Assembly: GCF_039536325.1 (NCBI RefSeq)
Contig: NZ_BAAAYO010000013.1
Span: forward strand, 186,001 to 250,000
Reading direction: 5' to 3'
Source: Paenibacillus_AB hodogayensis
GTDB taxonomy: Bacteria > Bacillota > Bacilli > Paenibacillales > NBRC-103111
Length of the DNA: 64,000 nucleotides
Shown: positions 50,683-59,518 of the stretch, piece after piece
Layout: each line of letters begins with the position of its first letter
How positions within the stretch are numbered: position 1 is the stretch's first letter
Position numbers and translations under genes: made by a program
The notes under the pieces: generated by a model
Told to the model about the DNA's origin: nothing
Seen by the model: only the letters and a program-made list of their open reading frames with translations
The model's database searches: none

Positions 50683-51924
50683 TCAGGAAAGCAGTGCCTT
50701 CAGTTCGGCGAAGCTGGCCCGCAGTTGAAGCGGCGATTCCTCGACCGCCTTCTGGATGGCGGAAGGCTGCTTCAGTCCGCTTCCGGTTACGACGCAGACG
50801 ACGCAGTCGTCCGGTCCGATAAGCCCGTCGCGAACGCCCCGCCGGACGGCGGCCAGTGCGGAAGCCGACGACGGCTCGGCGGAAATGCCTTCCTTGCCCA
50901 ACCAGCGCATCGCCTCAAGAATTTCCTCGTCCGTCACGGTATCGGCGAAACCGCCTGAATCGTATACGGCATCCAACACGCGGCGACCGCCCTGGATCGG
51001 CGCGTCGGCAGCAATGCTCTGGGCGATCGTGGCGCTGGAATCGCCGTAGCGTCCCGCCTCTCGCAGCCCTTCGCGGAATGCCCGCGGGATTGGCCCCGTC
51101 GCATCAGGCTGCACGGCGACCATACGCGGCAGCGAGTCGATCCAACCAAGCTCGGCCAGCTCGCCGAACCCTTTCCACGCCCCCCAAATGCCGCCGCCCG
51201 TGCCGACCGGATGGACCATCCAATCGGGGGCCTTCCAGTCGAACGCTTCGCTGATTTCGTACGCGTAGCCCTTCATCGCCTCGTGACGGACCGGGTTGAT
51301 GAAGTTGACGAACTGGTACAGCCCCAGCTCGCGCACCGCTTCCTCCAGCATCGATGTAATCTCGTTCATACTTTCGAAATACAGGGTCGCCGTGCGGGCG
51401 CCGTAGAGCCCGATCATGGCCTTCTTCAGCGGATTCGCCAAGTACTCGACGAGGATCGTGGCGTTCAGCCCGGCCCTGTTCGCGTAGGCCGCGAACGACG
51501 ATCCGGCATTCCCCGAGCTGTAGGTCAGCCCCTGACTGACGCCAAGCTCCTTGGCAAAACTGACGGCCAGACTGAATCCGCGATCCTTGAAGCTGCCGGT
51601 CGGCATCAGGGCGTCATTTTTGAAGTACAGCCGGGATAAGCCCAACTGTTTGCCCGCATAGACCGAAGGGAGCAGCGGCGTCCCGCCTTCGCCCATCGAG
51701 ACGATATGGGCTTCTTCGCGCAGCGGGTAAAATTCGTGCCAGCGCCACATCGAAGTCGTACGTCCTTCAAACATCCCCGGATGAAGATCGCGTTTCATCG
51801 CGGGCAAATCATACTTGGCTTCGAGCAGCCCCCCGCAAGCGGGACAAGTGTTGAGCGGGCGCGACAGCTCGTAGGCCGCCGCGCAGCCGTCGCATACATA
51901 ATGCGTTACATAGCTCCAAGCCAT
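50683..51924 (-). CDS. Threonine-synthase-like PLP-dependent enzyme
   Basis: 413 residues. An N-terminal zinc-ribbon-like pair CDGCAAAYELSRPLNTCPACG is followed by the fold-type II PLP core: Lys in ALMPTGSFKDRGFSLA, the SSGNAGSSFAAYANRAG phosphate loop, and GTGGGIWGAWKG. Overall it matches ThrC, but the gene is embedded in a peptide/amino-acid catabolic operon rather than with hom or thrB, and the operon ends with RidA. A beta-eliminating (dehydratase-like) role on serine or threonine-type substrates is therefore plausible; this is inference. AGGAGG precedes ATG. Confidence 0.88.
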   Translation of the reverse strand: MAWSYVTHYVCDGCAAAYELSRPLNTCPACGGLLEAKYDLPAMKRDLHPGMFEGRTTSMWRWHEFYPLREEAHIVSMGEGGTPLLPSVYAGKQLGLSRLYFKNDALMPTGSFKDRGFSLAVSFAKELGVSQGLTYSSGNAGSSFAAYANRAGLNATILVEYLANPLKKAMIGLYGARTATLYFESMNEITSMLEEAVRELGLYQFVNFINPVRHEAMKGYAYEISEAFDWKAPDWMVHPVGTGGGIWGAWKGFGELAELGWIDSLPRMVAVQPDATGPIPRAFREGLREAGRYGDSSATIAQSIAADAPIQGGRRVLDAVYDSGGFADTVTDEEILEAMRWLGKEGISAEPSSASALAAVRRGVRDGLIGPDDCVVCVVTGSGLKQPSAIQKAVEESPLQLRASFAELKALLS

Positions 51925-51966
51925 CCTTGATCCTCCTGACGAGCGAAGTCTCGCTTTCGCGTTTGA

Positions 51967-52818
51967 TTAATTTTGCCGCGTTTTCGGGTCAAGCGCATCG
52001 CGGATCACGTCGCCCAGCACGTTGATCGCCAGTACGATCAGCATGATCGACAGTCCCGGGAAAAACGAGATCCACCAGGCCGTGCCCATATACAGCTGGC
52101 CTTGGCTCAAAATATTGCCCCAGCTCGGGATGCTCACCGGGACGCCCAGACCGAGAAAGCTCAGCGAGGACTCGGCGATAATAACCGCCGCGATCTGGAA
52201 GGTGGCAATCGTAATAATCGGAGCGTAAATATTAGGCAAAATATGCCGGAACAACAGCCGCCAGTCGGTAACGCCGATCGTCTGAGCCGCGACGACAAAG
52301 TCGCTGTTGCGAATGCTCAGCACCTCGGAGCGAATGATTCTCGCATAAGAGACCCATCCGGTAATGCCGAGCACGAATATAAGCTTGTCCAAGCCGCTGC
52401 CCACGACCGCAACCAGCGCCAGCGCCAACAGGATCGTCGGAAATGCCAGCTTGATATCGGCAATCCGCATAACGATATGGTCCATCGTCCGGTAATAGCC
52501 GGACAACAGGCCAGCCAGCGTACCGATGACCCCCGAGACGGCGACGGCGGTGACGCCGACGAGAATGGATACCTGACTGCCGTATATGATCCGGCTCAGA
52601 ATATCTCTGCCCAGATGATCGGTTCCGAACAGATAGCCCGGCTCGTAGCCTGCCATCCAGAAGGGGGGCTTGAACCTCATCAGCAAATTTTGCGCATTCG
52701 GATCGTGCGGCGCAAGCAGCGGCGCCAATATCGCCATCACAATAAACAAGCCCAATATACCGATGGAAAACCATTTCAACGCTTTTCCCGAGAAGCGGGA
52801 CCGCCAATGCTTCTTCAT
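51967..52818 (-). CDS. Dipeptide ABC transporter permease (DppC/OppC type)
   Basis: 283 residues with an N-terminal helix (WFSIGILGLFIVMAILAPLLAP), FGTDHLGRDILSRIIYG, and the EAA-like loop VVAAQTIGVTDWRLLFRHILPN. Pairs with the DppB-type permease encoded 17 bases upstream. Confidence 0.93.
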   Translation of the reverse strand: MKKHWRSRFSGKALKWFSIGILGLFIVMAILAPLLAPHDPNAQNLLMRFKPPFWMAGYEPGYLFGTDHLGRDILSRIIYGSQVSILVGVTAVAVSGVIGTLAGLLSGYYRTMDHIVMRIADIKLAFPTILLALALVAVVGSGLDKLIFVLGITGWVSYARIIRSEVLSIRNSDFVVAAQTIGVTDWRLLFRHILPNIYAPIITIATFQIAAVIIAESSLSFLGLGVPVSIPSWGNILSQGQLYMGTAWWISFFPGLSIMLIVLAINVLGDVIRDALDPKTRQN

Positions 52819-52835
52819 TGTATGTTCCCCCTCCC

Positions 52836-53753
52836 CTACTTGTACTGGATACGCGGGTCGAGTACCGCATACAGGACATCGACGATCAAGTTAACGATGA
52901 CGAACACCCCGGCCAATAAAATGATGATGGCTTGCACCAACGGAAAATCGCGGTAATTGATCGCCTGAATCAACAGCTGTCCTACGCCCGGCCAAGCGAA
53001 TACCGTTTCCGTAACGACCGACCCGCCAAGCAGCGAACCGATCTCCAGTCCTACCACCGTTATGACCGGCAGCAGCGAATTGCGCACGGCGTGTTTGCCG
53101 ACGACGCTGCGCGGCAGCAGCCCCTTGGCTCGTGCCGTACGAACATAATCGGAGCCCATCTGCTCGATTAACGAAGAACGGAGAAGCCGGGTGACGAGCG
53201 CGATCATGTTGAAGGCAAGCGCCACGGCCGGAAGCACCAGATGCTGCCATGTTCCGATCCCCCCGGTGGGGAAGATCGTCCAATGTACTGCAAACAGCAT
53301 AATAAGCACGATGCCAAGCCAGAACACGGGGATCGATTGCCCGATCAGCACGAACACGGTTATGCCGCTTTCCGAAAGCGTACCGCGCTTCAGCGCGGAG
53401 ATGATGCCCGCGGGCACGGAGATGAGCAGCGACAGCACGAGCGCGGTTCCGGCCAACTGCATCGTGGCCGGCAGACGTTCGCCGATGAGCCGCAGAGCCG
53501 GTTCCCCGTAGCGTAGCGAATCACCCAAGTTGAGCTGGGCCAGATTTGCCAAGAAAATGCCGTACTGCTCGATCAGCGGTTTATCCAGACCGAGTGCGCG
53601 CCGAAGCTGCTCGACCTGCTCCACCGTCGCTTCCGGCGGAAGCATAATGGATACCGGGTCACCCGTTAGCCTGGAGATGAAGAAGACAATGGTCGCCACG
53701 CCGTACAGGACGAATATGGCGTAGAAACAGCGACGGAGGATATACGCTAGCAA
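52836..53753 (-). CDS. Dipeptide ABC transporter permease (DppB/OppB type)
   Basis: 305 residues, six helices. Typical start LAYILRRCFYAIFVLYGVAT, then FFISRLTGDP, and the coupling loop YVRTARAKGLLPRSVVGKHAVRN. Start is TTG at 53753 with GAAAGGGG eight bases ahead. A short intergenic hairpin (about 53780-53799) separates it from the deacetylase gene upstream and may lower readthrough. Confidence 0.93.
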   Translation of the reverse strand: MLAYILRRCFYAIFVLYGVATIVFFISRLTGDPVSIMLPPEATVEQVEQLRRALGLDKPLIEQYGIFLANLAQLNLGDSLRYGEPALRLIGERLPATMQLAGTALVLSLLISVPAGIISALKRGTLSESGITVFVLIGQSIPVFWLGIVLIMLFAVHWTIFPTGGIGTWQHLVLPAVALAFNMIALVTRLLRSSLIEQMGSDYVRTARAKGLLPRSVVGKHAVRNSLLPVITVVGLEIGSLLGGSVVTETVFAWPGVGQLLIQAINYRDFPLVQAIIILLAGVFVIVNLIVDVLYAVLDPRIQYK

Positions 53754-53825
53754 CGGATGCGAGCCCCTTTCCCATAACTGGTTTTTCTTTTAAAAAACCG
53801 CGCTTCGAATAAATGACGTTATTCG

Positions 53826-54935
53826 TCAATTAGTCAAATTAATCCATTCTTCCCCGCAAATGACCGCCATCGGCTCGATGGTGCGCTCCGGAACCAGCTC
53901 GACGCCTTTGGAATCCCGATAAACCCGGGTTCTGCCAGCATTGTCTTCGATCCGGAACAGCGTCGCTTGCTTGAGCGTGCCATCCAGGCCGCACCAGTGC
54001 GGCAGCCGCAGCACGTCGGCCGGAGCAGCCGTCACGGCGGCGATTACCTCGGGCAACGGCATGCCGAAGCCGAGCATCTTGCTCATCGTCGTCGCCAGAT
54101 TGTGTACCGGACCGTTAATATTACGAATGTGCACATCGGTGCTGATCGAGAACGGCGCATGTCCGGATTCCATCGCCTTCTTGCATATATCGAAGCTGAA
54201 GCTCGCGGCGCCATGGCCGACGTCCAGCTTCACCCCCCGGGCGAGCGCACGCTCCAGCGCGGGTTCCGGCAAGCCGCTCCGCCCCCACGGATGGCCGATC
54301 TTGCCATGGAAGCAATGCGTGACGACATCGCCTTCCTCCAGCAGATCGAGCACCTCGTCGACCGTTGGCGGCGCCTCCCCGATGTGCACCATCAACGGCA
54401 GTCCGGTTTCGCGGGCGGCGAGCTTCGCCAGACGCAGCGGCTGCGTGCCCATCGAGCCCACGATCGCGCCGCTTGCCCGTACCTTTACTCCGCAGACGAA
54501 CGGCTGGTTGTCGACGATCGCTTGGACGGTCCGATCGACGGAGATCAGGCTGAGATCGGATACCTCGCGCAGATGAACGAGCCCGATCGAGCTGATATTG
54601 AGCCAGGCGCGGATTTGCGTAACCGCTCGGGGGACGACATATTTGCGGAAACCCGGCAGTGTCGCTTCCCCGGAGCTGCCTGCATCGACGACAAGATGAA
54701 CCCCAGTTCGGATGCCCACATCGTCGGCCGGGACACTTATGCTCGTCATGCCGTCATAAACATGCGTATGCAAATCGATCCAGCCTGGACTCAAGTACAC
54801 ATTTGGCGCCGCTTCTTGCGCCTCGGCTGCCGTCTTCCGCTCCAGCCGGTATCCTTCTCCCGTTTTCACGACCTGAGCGGGATAAATGGCGTGACCTGCC
54901 GGATCGATCACTTGGACGAATAGGGAATCACTCAT
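53826..54935 (-). CDS. Amidohydrolase/deacetylase family metallohydrolase (EF0837/Atu3266-like)
   Basis: 369 residues of the amidohydrolase superfamily. The HxH metal pair is IDLHTHVYDG near residue 55, the bridging Lys in CGVKVRASGAIVG, His in MVHIGEAPP and THCFHG, and the last Asp in ISTDVHIRN. Characterised relatives cleave acetyl esters/amides with R (D) configuration such as acetyl-R-mandelate. ATG overlaps the ATPase stop (ATGA) and is behind AGGAGG. Within the operon it would deacylate an imported N-acyl compound. Confidence 0.85.
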   Translation of the reverse strand: MSDSLFVQVIDPAGHAIYPAQVVKTGEGYRLERKTAAEAQEAAPNVYLSPGWIDLHTHVYDGMTSISVPADDVGIRTGVHLVVDAGSSGEATLPGFRKYVVPRAVTQIRAWLNISSIGLVHLREVSDLSLISVDRTVQAIVDNQPFVCGVKVRASGAIVGSMGTQPLRLAKLAARETGLPLMVHIGEAPPTVDEVLDLLEEGDVVTHCFHGKIGHPWGRSGLPEPALERALARGVKLDVGHGAASFSFDICKKAMESGHAPFSISTDVHIRNINGPVHNLATTMSKMLGFGMPLPEVIAAVTAAPADVLRLPHWCGLDGTLKQATLFRIEDNAGRTRVYRDSKGVELVPERTIEPMAVICGEEWINLTN

Positions 54936-55924
54936 GCGTGGCCTCCTGGTTGTTCGTATAGATGACATGCGGCCGCATGGCCGGGCTGCAGTTCAACAAG
55001 CGCCGGACGTATCGAACGGCATACGTCCATGACATGCGGACAGCGTGTATGGAACGGGCAACCCTTCGGGGGATTGGCCGGACTCGGCACTTCGCCCTGC
55101 AAAATCATTTTCTCCCGCCGGGCGCCCCGCTTCGCGTTTGGCGAAGCCGATAGAAGCGCTTGCGTATAAGGATGAAGAGGATGCCGGTACAGACTTTCCT
55201 TTTCTCCGATCTCGACCAGTTGCCCCAGATACATGACGCCCACCCGGTCGCTGATATGCCGCACGACCGCCAAATTATGCGAGATGAACATATAGGAAAG
55301 ATTGTAGTCTTTCTTCAAGTCCATCATCAGGTTCAAAATTTGCGCTTGTATCGAAACGTCCAGCGCAGATACCGCCTCGTCGGCAACGATCAGCTTCGGA
55401 TTGAGCGCCAAAGCTCTGGCAATGCCGACGCGCTGCCGCTGCCCGCCGGAAAATTCATGCGGAAACCGGGTCAGGTCGGTTTCCCGCAGGCCGACGCGCG
55501 TAATAAGGCGAGCGGCCTCGGCCCGGGCTTGCGCCCCGGTCATCACTCCGTTGACCATGAGCGGTTCCGCTATAATCTGCCCGATCCGCATCTTGACGTT
55601 CAACGAAGCGTAAGGGTCCTGGAACACCATCTGAAAGTTGCGCCGGTTGCCTCGCAGCGCTTTGCCTTTCATGGCGGTCAGATCTTGATTTTCGAACATG
55701 ATTTGCCCTTCGGTGGGATCCATAACACGCATAATCATGCGTCCGAGCGTCGATTTGCCGCAACCCGATTCGCCCACGATGCCGAGCGTCTCCCCCTGGC
55801 CAAGCGTAAAGGAGACATCGTCGATCGCCTTTACCTGGCCGACGGTGCGGCGCAGCAAACCGGCATGAATCGGAAAATACTTTTTAATTCCTTTGACCTC
55901 AAGCAGCTGCTTTTTCGCTTTCAT
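54932..55924 (-). CDS. Dipeptide ABC transporter ATPase (DppF/OppF type)
   Basis: 330 residues. Walker A GESGCGKSTLG, signature EFSGGQRQRVGIARAL, Walker B LIVADEAVSALD, switch His in FISHNLAVV, and the oligopeptide-transporter C-terminal extension with cysteines (GCPFHTRCPHVMDVCR) that may hold an Fe-S cluster. Coupled by overlap to both neighbours. Confidence 0.94.
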   Translation of the reverse strand: MKAKKQLLEVKGIKKYFPIHAGLLRRTVGQVKAIDDVSFTLGQGETLGIVGESGCGKSTLGRMIMRVMDPTEGQIMFENQDLTAMKGKALRGNRRNFQMVFQDPYASLNVKMRIGQIIAEPLMVNGVMTGAQARAEAARLITRVGLRETDLTRFPHEFSGGQRQRVGIARALALNPKLIVADEAVSALDVSIQAQILNLMMDLKKDYNLSYMFISHNLAVVRHISDRVGVMYLGQLVEIGEKESLYRHPLHPYTQALLSASPNAKRGARREKMILQGEVPSPANPPKGCPFHTRCPHVMDVCRSIRPALVELQPGHAAACHLYEQPGGHA

Positions 55925-56907
55925 GGGTGCACTCCTTTCTTCCCGATCAAATCGCAGCGCGCATAGTGCCCCGGTTCAATCTCCCGCAGCTGCGGCGGCT
56001 TTTCCCGGCAAGAGGGCTGGGCGACGGCGCAGCGGTCCGCGAACCGGCAGCCGACAGGATAGTTCGAAGCGTCCGGCACGGTACCGGGAATGGAATAAAG
56101 CGATTCCTTCACCTCGTCGAGCGAAGGAATCGATTGGAGCAGCGCTTGCGTATAAGGGTGGAGCGGCCGCTCAAAGATCGTGTCCGCATCGGCCTTCTCC
56201 ACAATCTGACCGGCGTACATGACAACGACGTAATCGGCAATCTCGGCCACAACGCCCAAGTCATGCGTAATCATCAGCACCGACGTGTCGTACTGCTCGC
56301 GCATCTGCCTCATCAGCTCGAGCACCTGGGCCTGAATCGTCACATCGAGCGCCGTTGTAGGCTCGTCGGCGATCAGCAGCTTCGGTTCGCAGATCATCGC
56401 CATGCCGATCATGACCCGCTGGCGCATCCCTCCTGAAAGCCGGTGCGGGTAATCGCTTACAATTTTCTCGGCGCGCCCGACGCCCACATACTTCAGCATA
56501 TCGATGGCCATGCCCCATGCTTGTTGCTTGCTCACCTTCCGATGGCGGTGCAGCACCTCGGTCATCTGATCGCCGATCGTCAAGACGGGGTTGAGCGAGG
56601 TCATCGGCTCTTGAAAAATCATCGAAATCTCATTTCCCCGAATCTCCGCGAGCTCTTCTTCTTTCAGCTTAACGAGATCGGTGCCGTTGAAAAGGATCTG
56701 TCCATCTACGATCCGGCCGCTCGGCTTCGGAATAAGGCCCATGATCGAAAGCGAAGTGATGCTTTTGCCGCAGCCCGATTCGCCGACGACGCAAACGATT
56801 TGCCGTGGTTCGATATCCAAGTCGATCCCGTCGACAGCGTGTACTTCTTTACCGCTTCGCGTAAAGTATGTTTTCAAGTTTTGAATGCTTAAAAGCGGTT
56901 TACTCAT
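55921..56907 (-). CDS. Dipeptide ABC transporter ATPase (DppD/OppD type)
   Basis: 328 residues. Walker A GESGCGKSITS, signature RLSGGMRQRVMIGMA, Walker B LLIADEPTTALD, switch MITHDLGVV, and a C-terminal Cys region (GCRFADRCAVAQPSCRE). First transporter gene after the regulator, with the DppF-type ATPase overlapping its 3' end by four bases. Confidence 0.94.
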   Translation of the reverse strand: MSKPLLSIQNLKTYFTRSGKEVHAVDGIDLDIEPRQIVCVVGESGCGKSITSLSIMGLIPKPSGRIVDGQILFNGTDLVKLKEEELAEIRGNEISMIFQEPMTSLNPVLTIGDQMTEVLHRHRKVSKQQAWGMAIDMLKYVGVGRAEKIVSDYPHRLSGGMRQRVMIGMAMICEPKLLIADEPTTALDVTIQAQVLELMRQMREQYDTSVLMITHDLGVVAEIADYVVVMYAGQIVEKADADTIFERPLHPYTQALLQSIPSLDEVKESLYSIPGTVPDASNYPVGCRFADRCAVAQPSCREKPPQLREIEPGHYARCDLIGKKGVHP

Positions 56908-57014
56908 CTGTCTACCCCCTGTTCTTGAAAGCGCTTAAAGGCTGCCCGGCAAAACAAGTTTCGGCAAGCTGCTTTGCGGAACACAGCATCATTCGGGCTT
57001 GGCTCGGGACAAAT

Positions 57015-57662
57015 TTATTTTTGTCCCCGCACCTCGTCGAGATAGCTGTATAGGGTGAATTTGGAGATGTCGAAATACTTGCAAACTTTATCTCCGGCCT
57101 TTTTAATCAAGAAAGCGCCTTTGCTGTCCAAATACTGAATCGCCCTGAACTTCTCGTCCTTCGACATATGCGCGACCGGCTTGCCAATCTCGTTCTGGCA
57201 CTCCTTGATCAAAAAATCGAGCAGCTCGTTCACATCCTTGACGAACACTTCCTCCACTTCCGTGTTCGTATCGCGCATCGTGAGCGAACGGATCGTGTTT
57301 TCAGCCATGATCAGATCCGAGATGTCAAGATTAATGCAGATCGCTCCGATCGTATCGCCGCTGCTGTTCTTGATGTAGATCGAGGACGATCTTAACACTT
57401 TTCCTTCCTTCGTCTGGGTGATGTAATTATACCGGTCCCCGTCCTTGACGGTACCGCGCAGCACTTCAAGCCCGAGATTGCTGCCGCAGTCGCCGATACG
57501 TCGATCTGTGATATGTCCGTTTTTGATCGCGATAATCGTGCTGTCGTAATTCAAGGTCAAATCGTGCAGAACGACCTCGCACTTGTCCCCAAATTGAGTG
57601 GCAATTCCTTCGATCAGCGCATGCAGAAATTCCATTTCGCCTTTTACATGTTCCATCGACAT
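57015..57662 (-). CDS. YheO/DauR-type PAS-HTH transcriptional regulator
   Basis: 215 residues. N-terminal YheO-like PAS domain (residues 1-120: FGDKCEVVLHDLTLNYDSTIIAIKNGHITDR up to SGDTIGAICINLDIS) and a C-terminal HTH_22 segment (KPVAHMSKDEKFRAIQYLDSKGAF... KYFDISKFTLYSYL). DauR, a relative, represses D-arginine catabolism. The start at 57662 follows CAGGTG; a TTG ten residues upstream is unlikely as it lies in the operator. Its promoter carries a palindrome suggesting autoregulation and control of the whole downstream cluster. Confidence 0.88.
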   Translation of the reverse strand: MSMEHVKGEMEFLHALIEGIATQFGDKCEVVLHDLTLNYDSTIIAIKNGHITDRRIGDCGSNLGLEVLRGTVKDGDRYNYITQTKEGKVLRSSSIYIKNSSGDTIGAICINLDISDLIMAENTIRSLTMRDTNTEVEEVFVKDVNELLDFLIKECQNEIGKPVAHMSKDEKFRAIQYLDSKGAFLIKKAGDKVCKYFDISKFTLYSYLDEVRGQK

Positions 57663-57679
57663 CACGCACCTGAATTTTT

Positions 57680-57741
57680 TTTTGGTAACCAAAATAATTT
57701 TCTTTATATTTTTATTATAGGGAGCATGTCCAATTAGTCAA
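57680..57741 (-). promoter_or_regulatory. Promoter and operator of the YheO-type regulator
   Basis: TTGACT (57736-57741), 16 bp, TATAAT (57714-57719) on the minus strand. TTTTGG-N3-CCAAAA (57680-57694) is a perfect palindrome in the early leader, immediately before the start codon, a position suited to roadblock repression. Confidence 0.75.
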
Positions 57742-57791
57742 TACTAAATTATCACCTCCCTCACATATAGCTTCCTTCGCAAAAGATAAAA

Positions 57792-57818
57792 GACCGGAGA
57801 GCATCCGCTTCTCCGGTC
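57792..57818 (-). terminator. Terminator of the carboxypeptidase gene
   Basis: GACCGGAGA (57792-57800) pairs perfectly with 57810-57818, followed on the minus strand by TTTTATCTTTT. Confidence 0.85.
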
Positions 57819-57850
57819 CCATCTGCGAGTACCCATACTCGCATGATCCT

Positions 57851-59290
57851 CTAGTTCTTTTCTTTGATCCAATTGCTGCCCAGCCATGTTTTGATAAGGA
57901 TCCAATCGTTCCACCGCTCCAAGGCATCCACTTCTTGCGAATGCAATTCGGCTAGCGCAAGCGACTCCTCCGCTTTGGGAGAAGAATAGATCGGGGTTTT
58001 ATCCGTCAGCTTGATCCGTTTCGCATAGGGCTCGCTATGTCCCTGGAGATAGGCGGTCGGCTGGGGGCGAATCCATTTCGGACCAAGCCATGTAGGGACA
58101 CGATACCACTCTCCCAGACGGGCGTCTGCTACGAGCTTGGCTCCGTTCAGCTTCGCGCCGACCGGAGTGGATTCGTCGGGACGATTATACAGCTGCACGT
58201 CCTCCAGCAGTTGAATCTTGACCTCCACCCGCTCTATTGGATAACGCTCTTGCCAAAGGCGGTACCCTTCCGCAGCCAAATACAGCCCCATATTTTTATT
58301 CTCTTCCCACACGTCGGCAAACGTCCAGAGCGGCAGCTCGTTCTCTGCGTGGTACGGCCCGAGCTCCGCCGTAAACCCCGGACGCCCGAATTGCATAATA
58401 AACCAATCCGTGAAGCCGCCGCCGGAAGGGTTCTTCTCCGGCTTGACCTGCCCGTATCCGGTCATCGCACTGATCGCATTGGCTATCTTCTTGTCTCTGG
58501 CCAGATGCTCGGGCGGCGTATTGAAGTGCCAGTACAATACCCGACCGGACGTATGGTACGAAAAGGCAATTTCCGGATCGATTTCGTACGTAAACTGAAT
58601 CATGCTGATCGCTTCCGCGGTTTGCGCCGGCTCCCAGCCTTTAAAGTTTTTGAACATCGGATACCCGGGGGAATTACGGATGTCTGACCACACGGCTGGA
58701 TACTGCCGGTTTATGTCAACTCCTTGGGCATTCGCTTTCCAATGTTTAAAGCTATCGCTGTTCCCGTTCATCCCGATGAGGCTAGCCTGCCAGAAATCGG
58801 GAAACGCGCTCAGCCCTTCCTGCTGGAGCGCCACGCCGTCCGGATTGACCATAGGGACAAACCATATGGAGCAATGATCGAGAATGTCGCTCACGTTGTA
58901 TTCGTCATAGTTCACCTGATTCTCGTAGGCATAGGCATAGCGGTCGATCAAATACAAAATCAGGTTCGTCCCCAGCCACTCGCGGGCGTGCTGGGACCCG
59001 TCTATGAGTACGTTCGCTTCTCCTTTTCCTAACTTAACCGCCTGAATATCCCGTCCGAAAACCGTTCTACCGATCGATTTCACTTCGATCAATTCTGGAT
59101 AAGCGGAGGCCAATTGATCGATTTGTTGCATCATTAAGTTGTACGTGTACATCTGATATGGATTAATAATCGACTTATTGACGCTTGCCGGTTCCGAGCC
59201 CGCTGCCCGCACAGGCCCTGCCAGCAGGGTTGTTCCCAGAATGACCGCCAGCACTTTCAACAGCATTGCCATTGTTCCTTCTGTCCGCAA
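57851..59290 (-). CDS. Secreted M14 zinc carboxypeptidase with two C-terminal SH3-like domains
   Basis: 479 residues. Signal peptide (LLKVLAVILGTTLLAGPVRA-A). The M14 domain follows: zinc ligands His and Glu in DGSQHAREW, the third His in AFSYHTSGRVLYW, catalytic Glu in FTAELGPY. The last 120 residues hold two SH3-like repeats, each ending W-LG-x-x-WI (PTWLGPKWIRP, KTWLGSNWIKE), which probably bind cell wall. The TTG at 59290 is seven bases behind AGGAGGGC; the ATGs at 59272 and 59266 are alternatives. It likely trims peptides, possibly cell-wall stem peptides, outside the cell. Confidence 0.9.
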   Translation of the reverse strand: MRTEGTMAMLLKVLAVILGTTLLAGPVRAAGSEPASVNKSIINPYQMYTYNLMMQQIDQLASAYPELIEVKSIGRTVFGRDIQAVKLGKGEANVLIDGSQHAREWLGTNLILYLIDRYAYAYENQVNYDEYNVSDILDHCSIWFVPMVNPDGVALQQEGLSAFPDFWQASLIGMNGNSDSFKHWKANAQGVDINRQYPAVWSDIRNSPGYPMFKNFKGWEPAQTAEAISMIQFTYEIDPEIAFSYHTSGRVLYWHFNTPPEHLARDKKIANAISAMTGYGQVKPEKNPSGGGFTDWFIMQFGRPGFTAELGPYHAENELPLWTFADVWEENKNMGLYLAAEGYRLWQERYPIERVEVKIQLLEDVQLYNRPDESTPVGAKLNGAKLVADARLGEWYRVPTWLGPKWIRPQPTAYLQGHSEPYAKRIKLTDKTPIYSSPKAEESLALAELHSQEVDALERWNDWILIKTWLGSNWIKEKN

Positions 59291-59442
59291 GAAGCGCCCT
59301 CCTATCTGCTTATGTATGATTCCTTTTGGTAAGAGGAATTTCCTGATTGGCTCATTTATTTTAATAGACATCCGACAAAAATACTAGATTTTCGGCATTT
59401 TTCTCGATTTTTTTCTAGTATCTACCATATGAAGTAGGCAAT

Positions 59443-59471
59443 TTGTCATATTATGAGAATTGCTGTAGAAT
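59443..59471 (+). promoter_or_regulatory. Promoter of the secreted repeat protein
   Basis: TTGTCA (59443-59448), 17 bp, TAGAAT (59466-59471), 48 bases before the start codon. Confidence 0.65.
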
Positions 59472-59518
59472 AGCAAAGAAAGAAAATGATCATAAACGAA
59501 TACCAGGAGGGGTACAAG

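Noticed and set aside
53779..53800. Hairpin GGTTTTT...AAAAACC between the deacetylase and DppB genes as an operon terminator
   Set aside because: The stem is short and A/T-based with no following T-run on the minus strand; functional continuity on both sides argues for at most partial attenuation.
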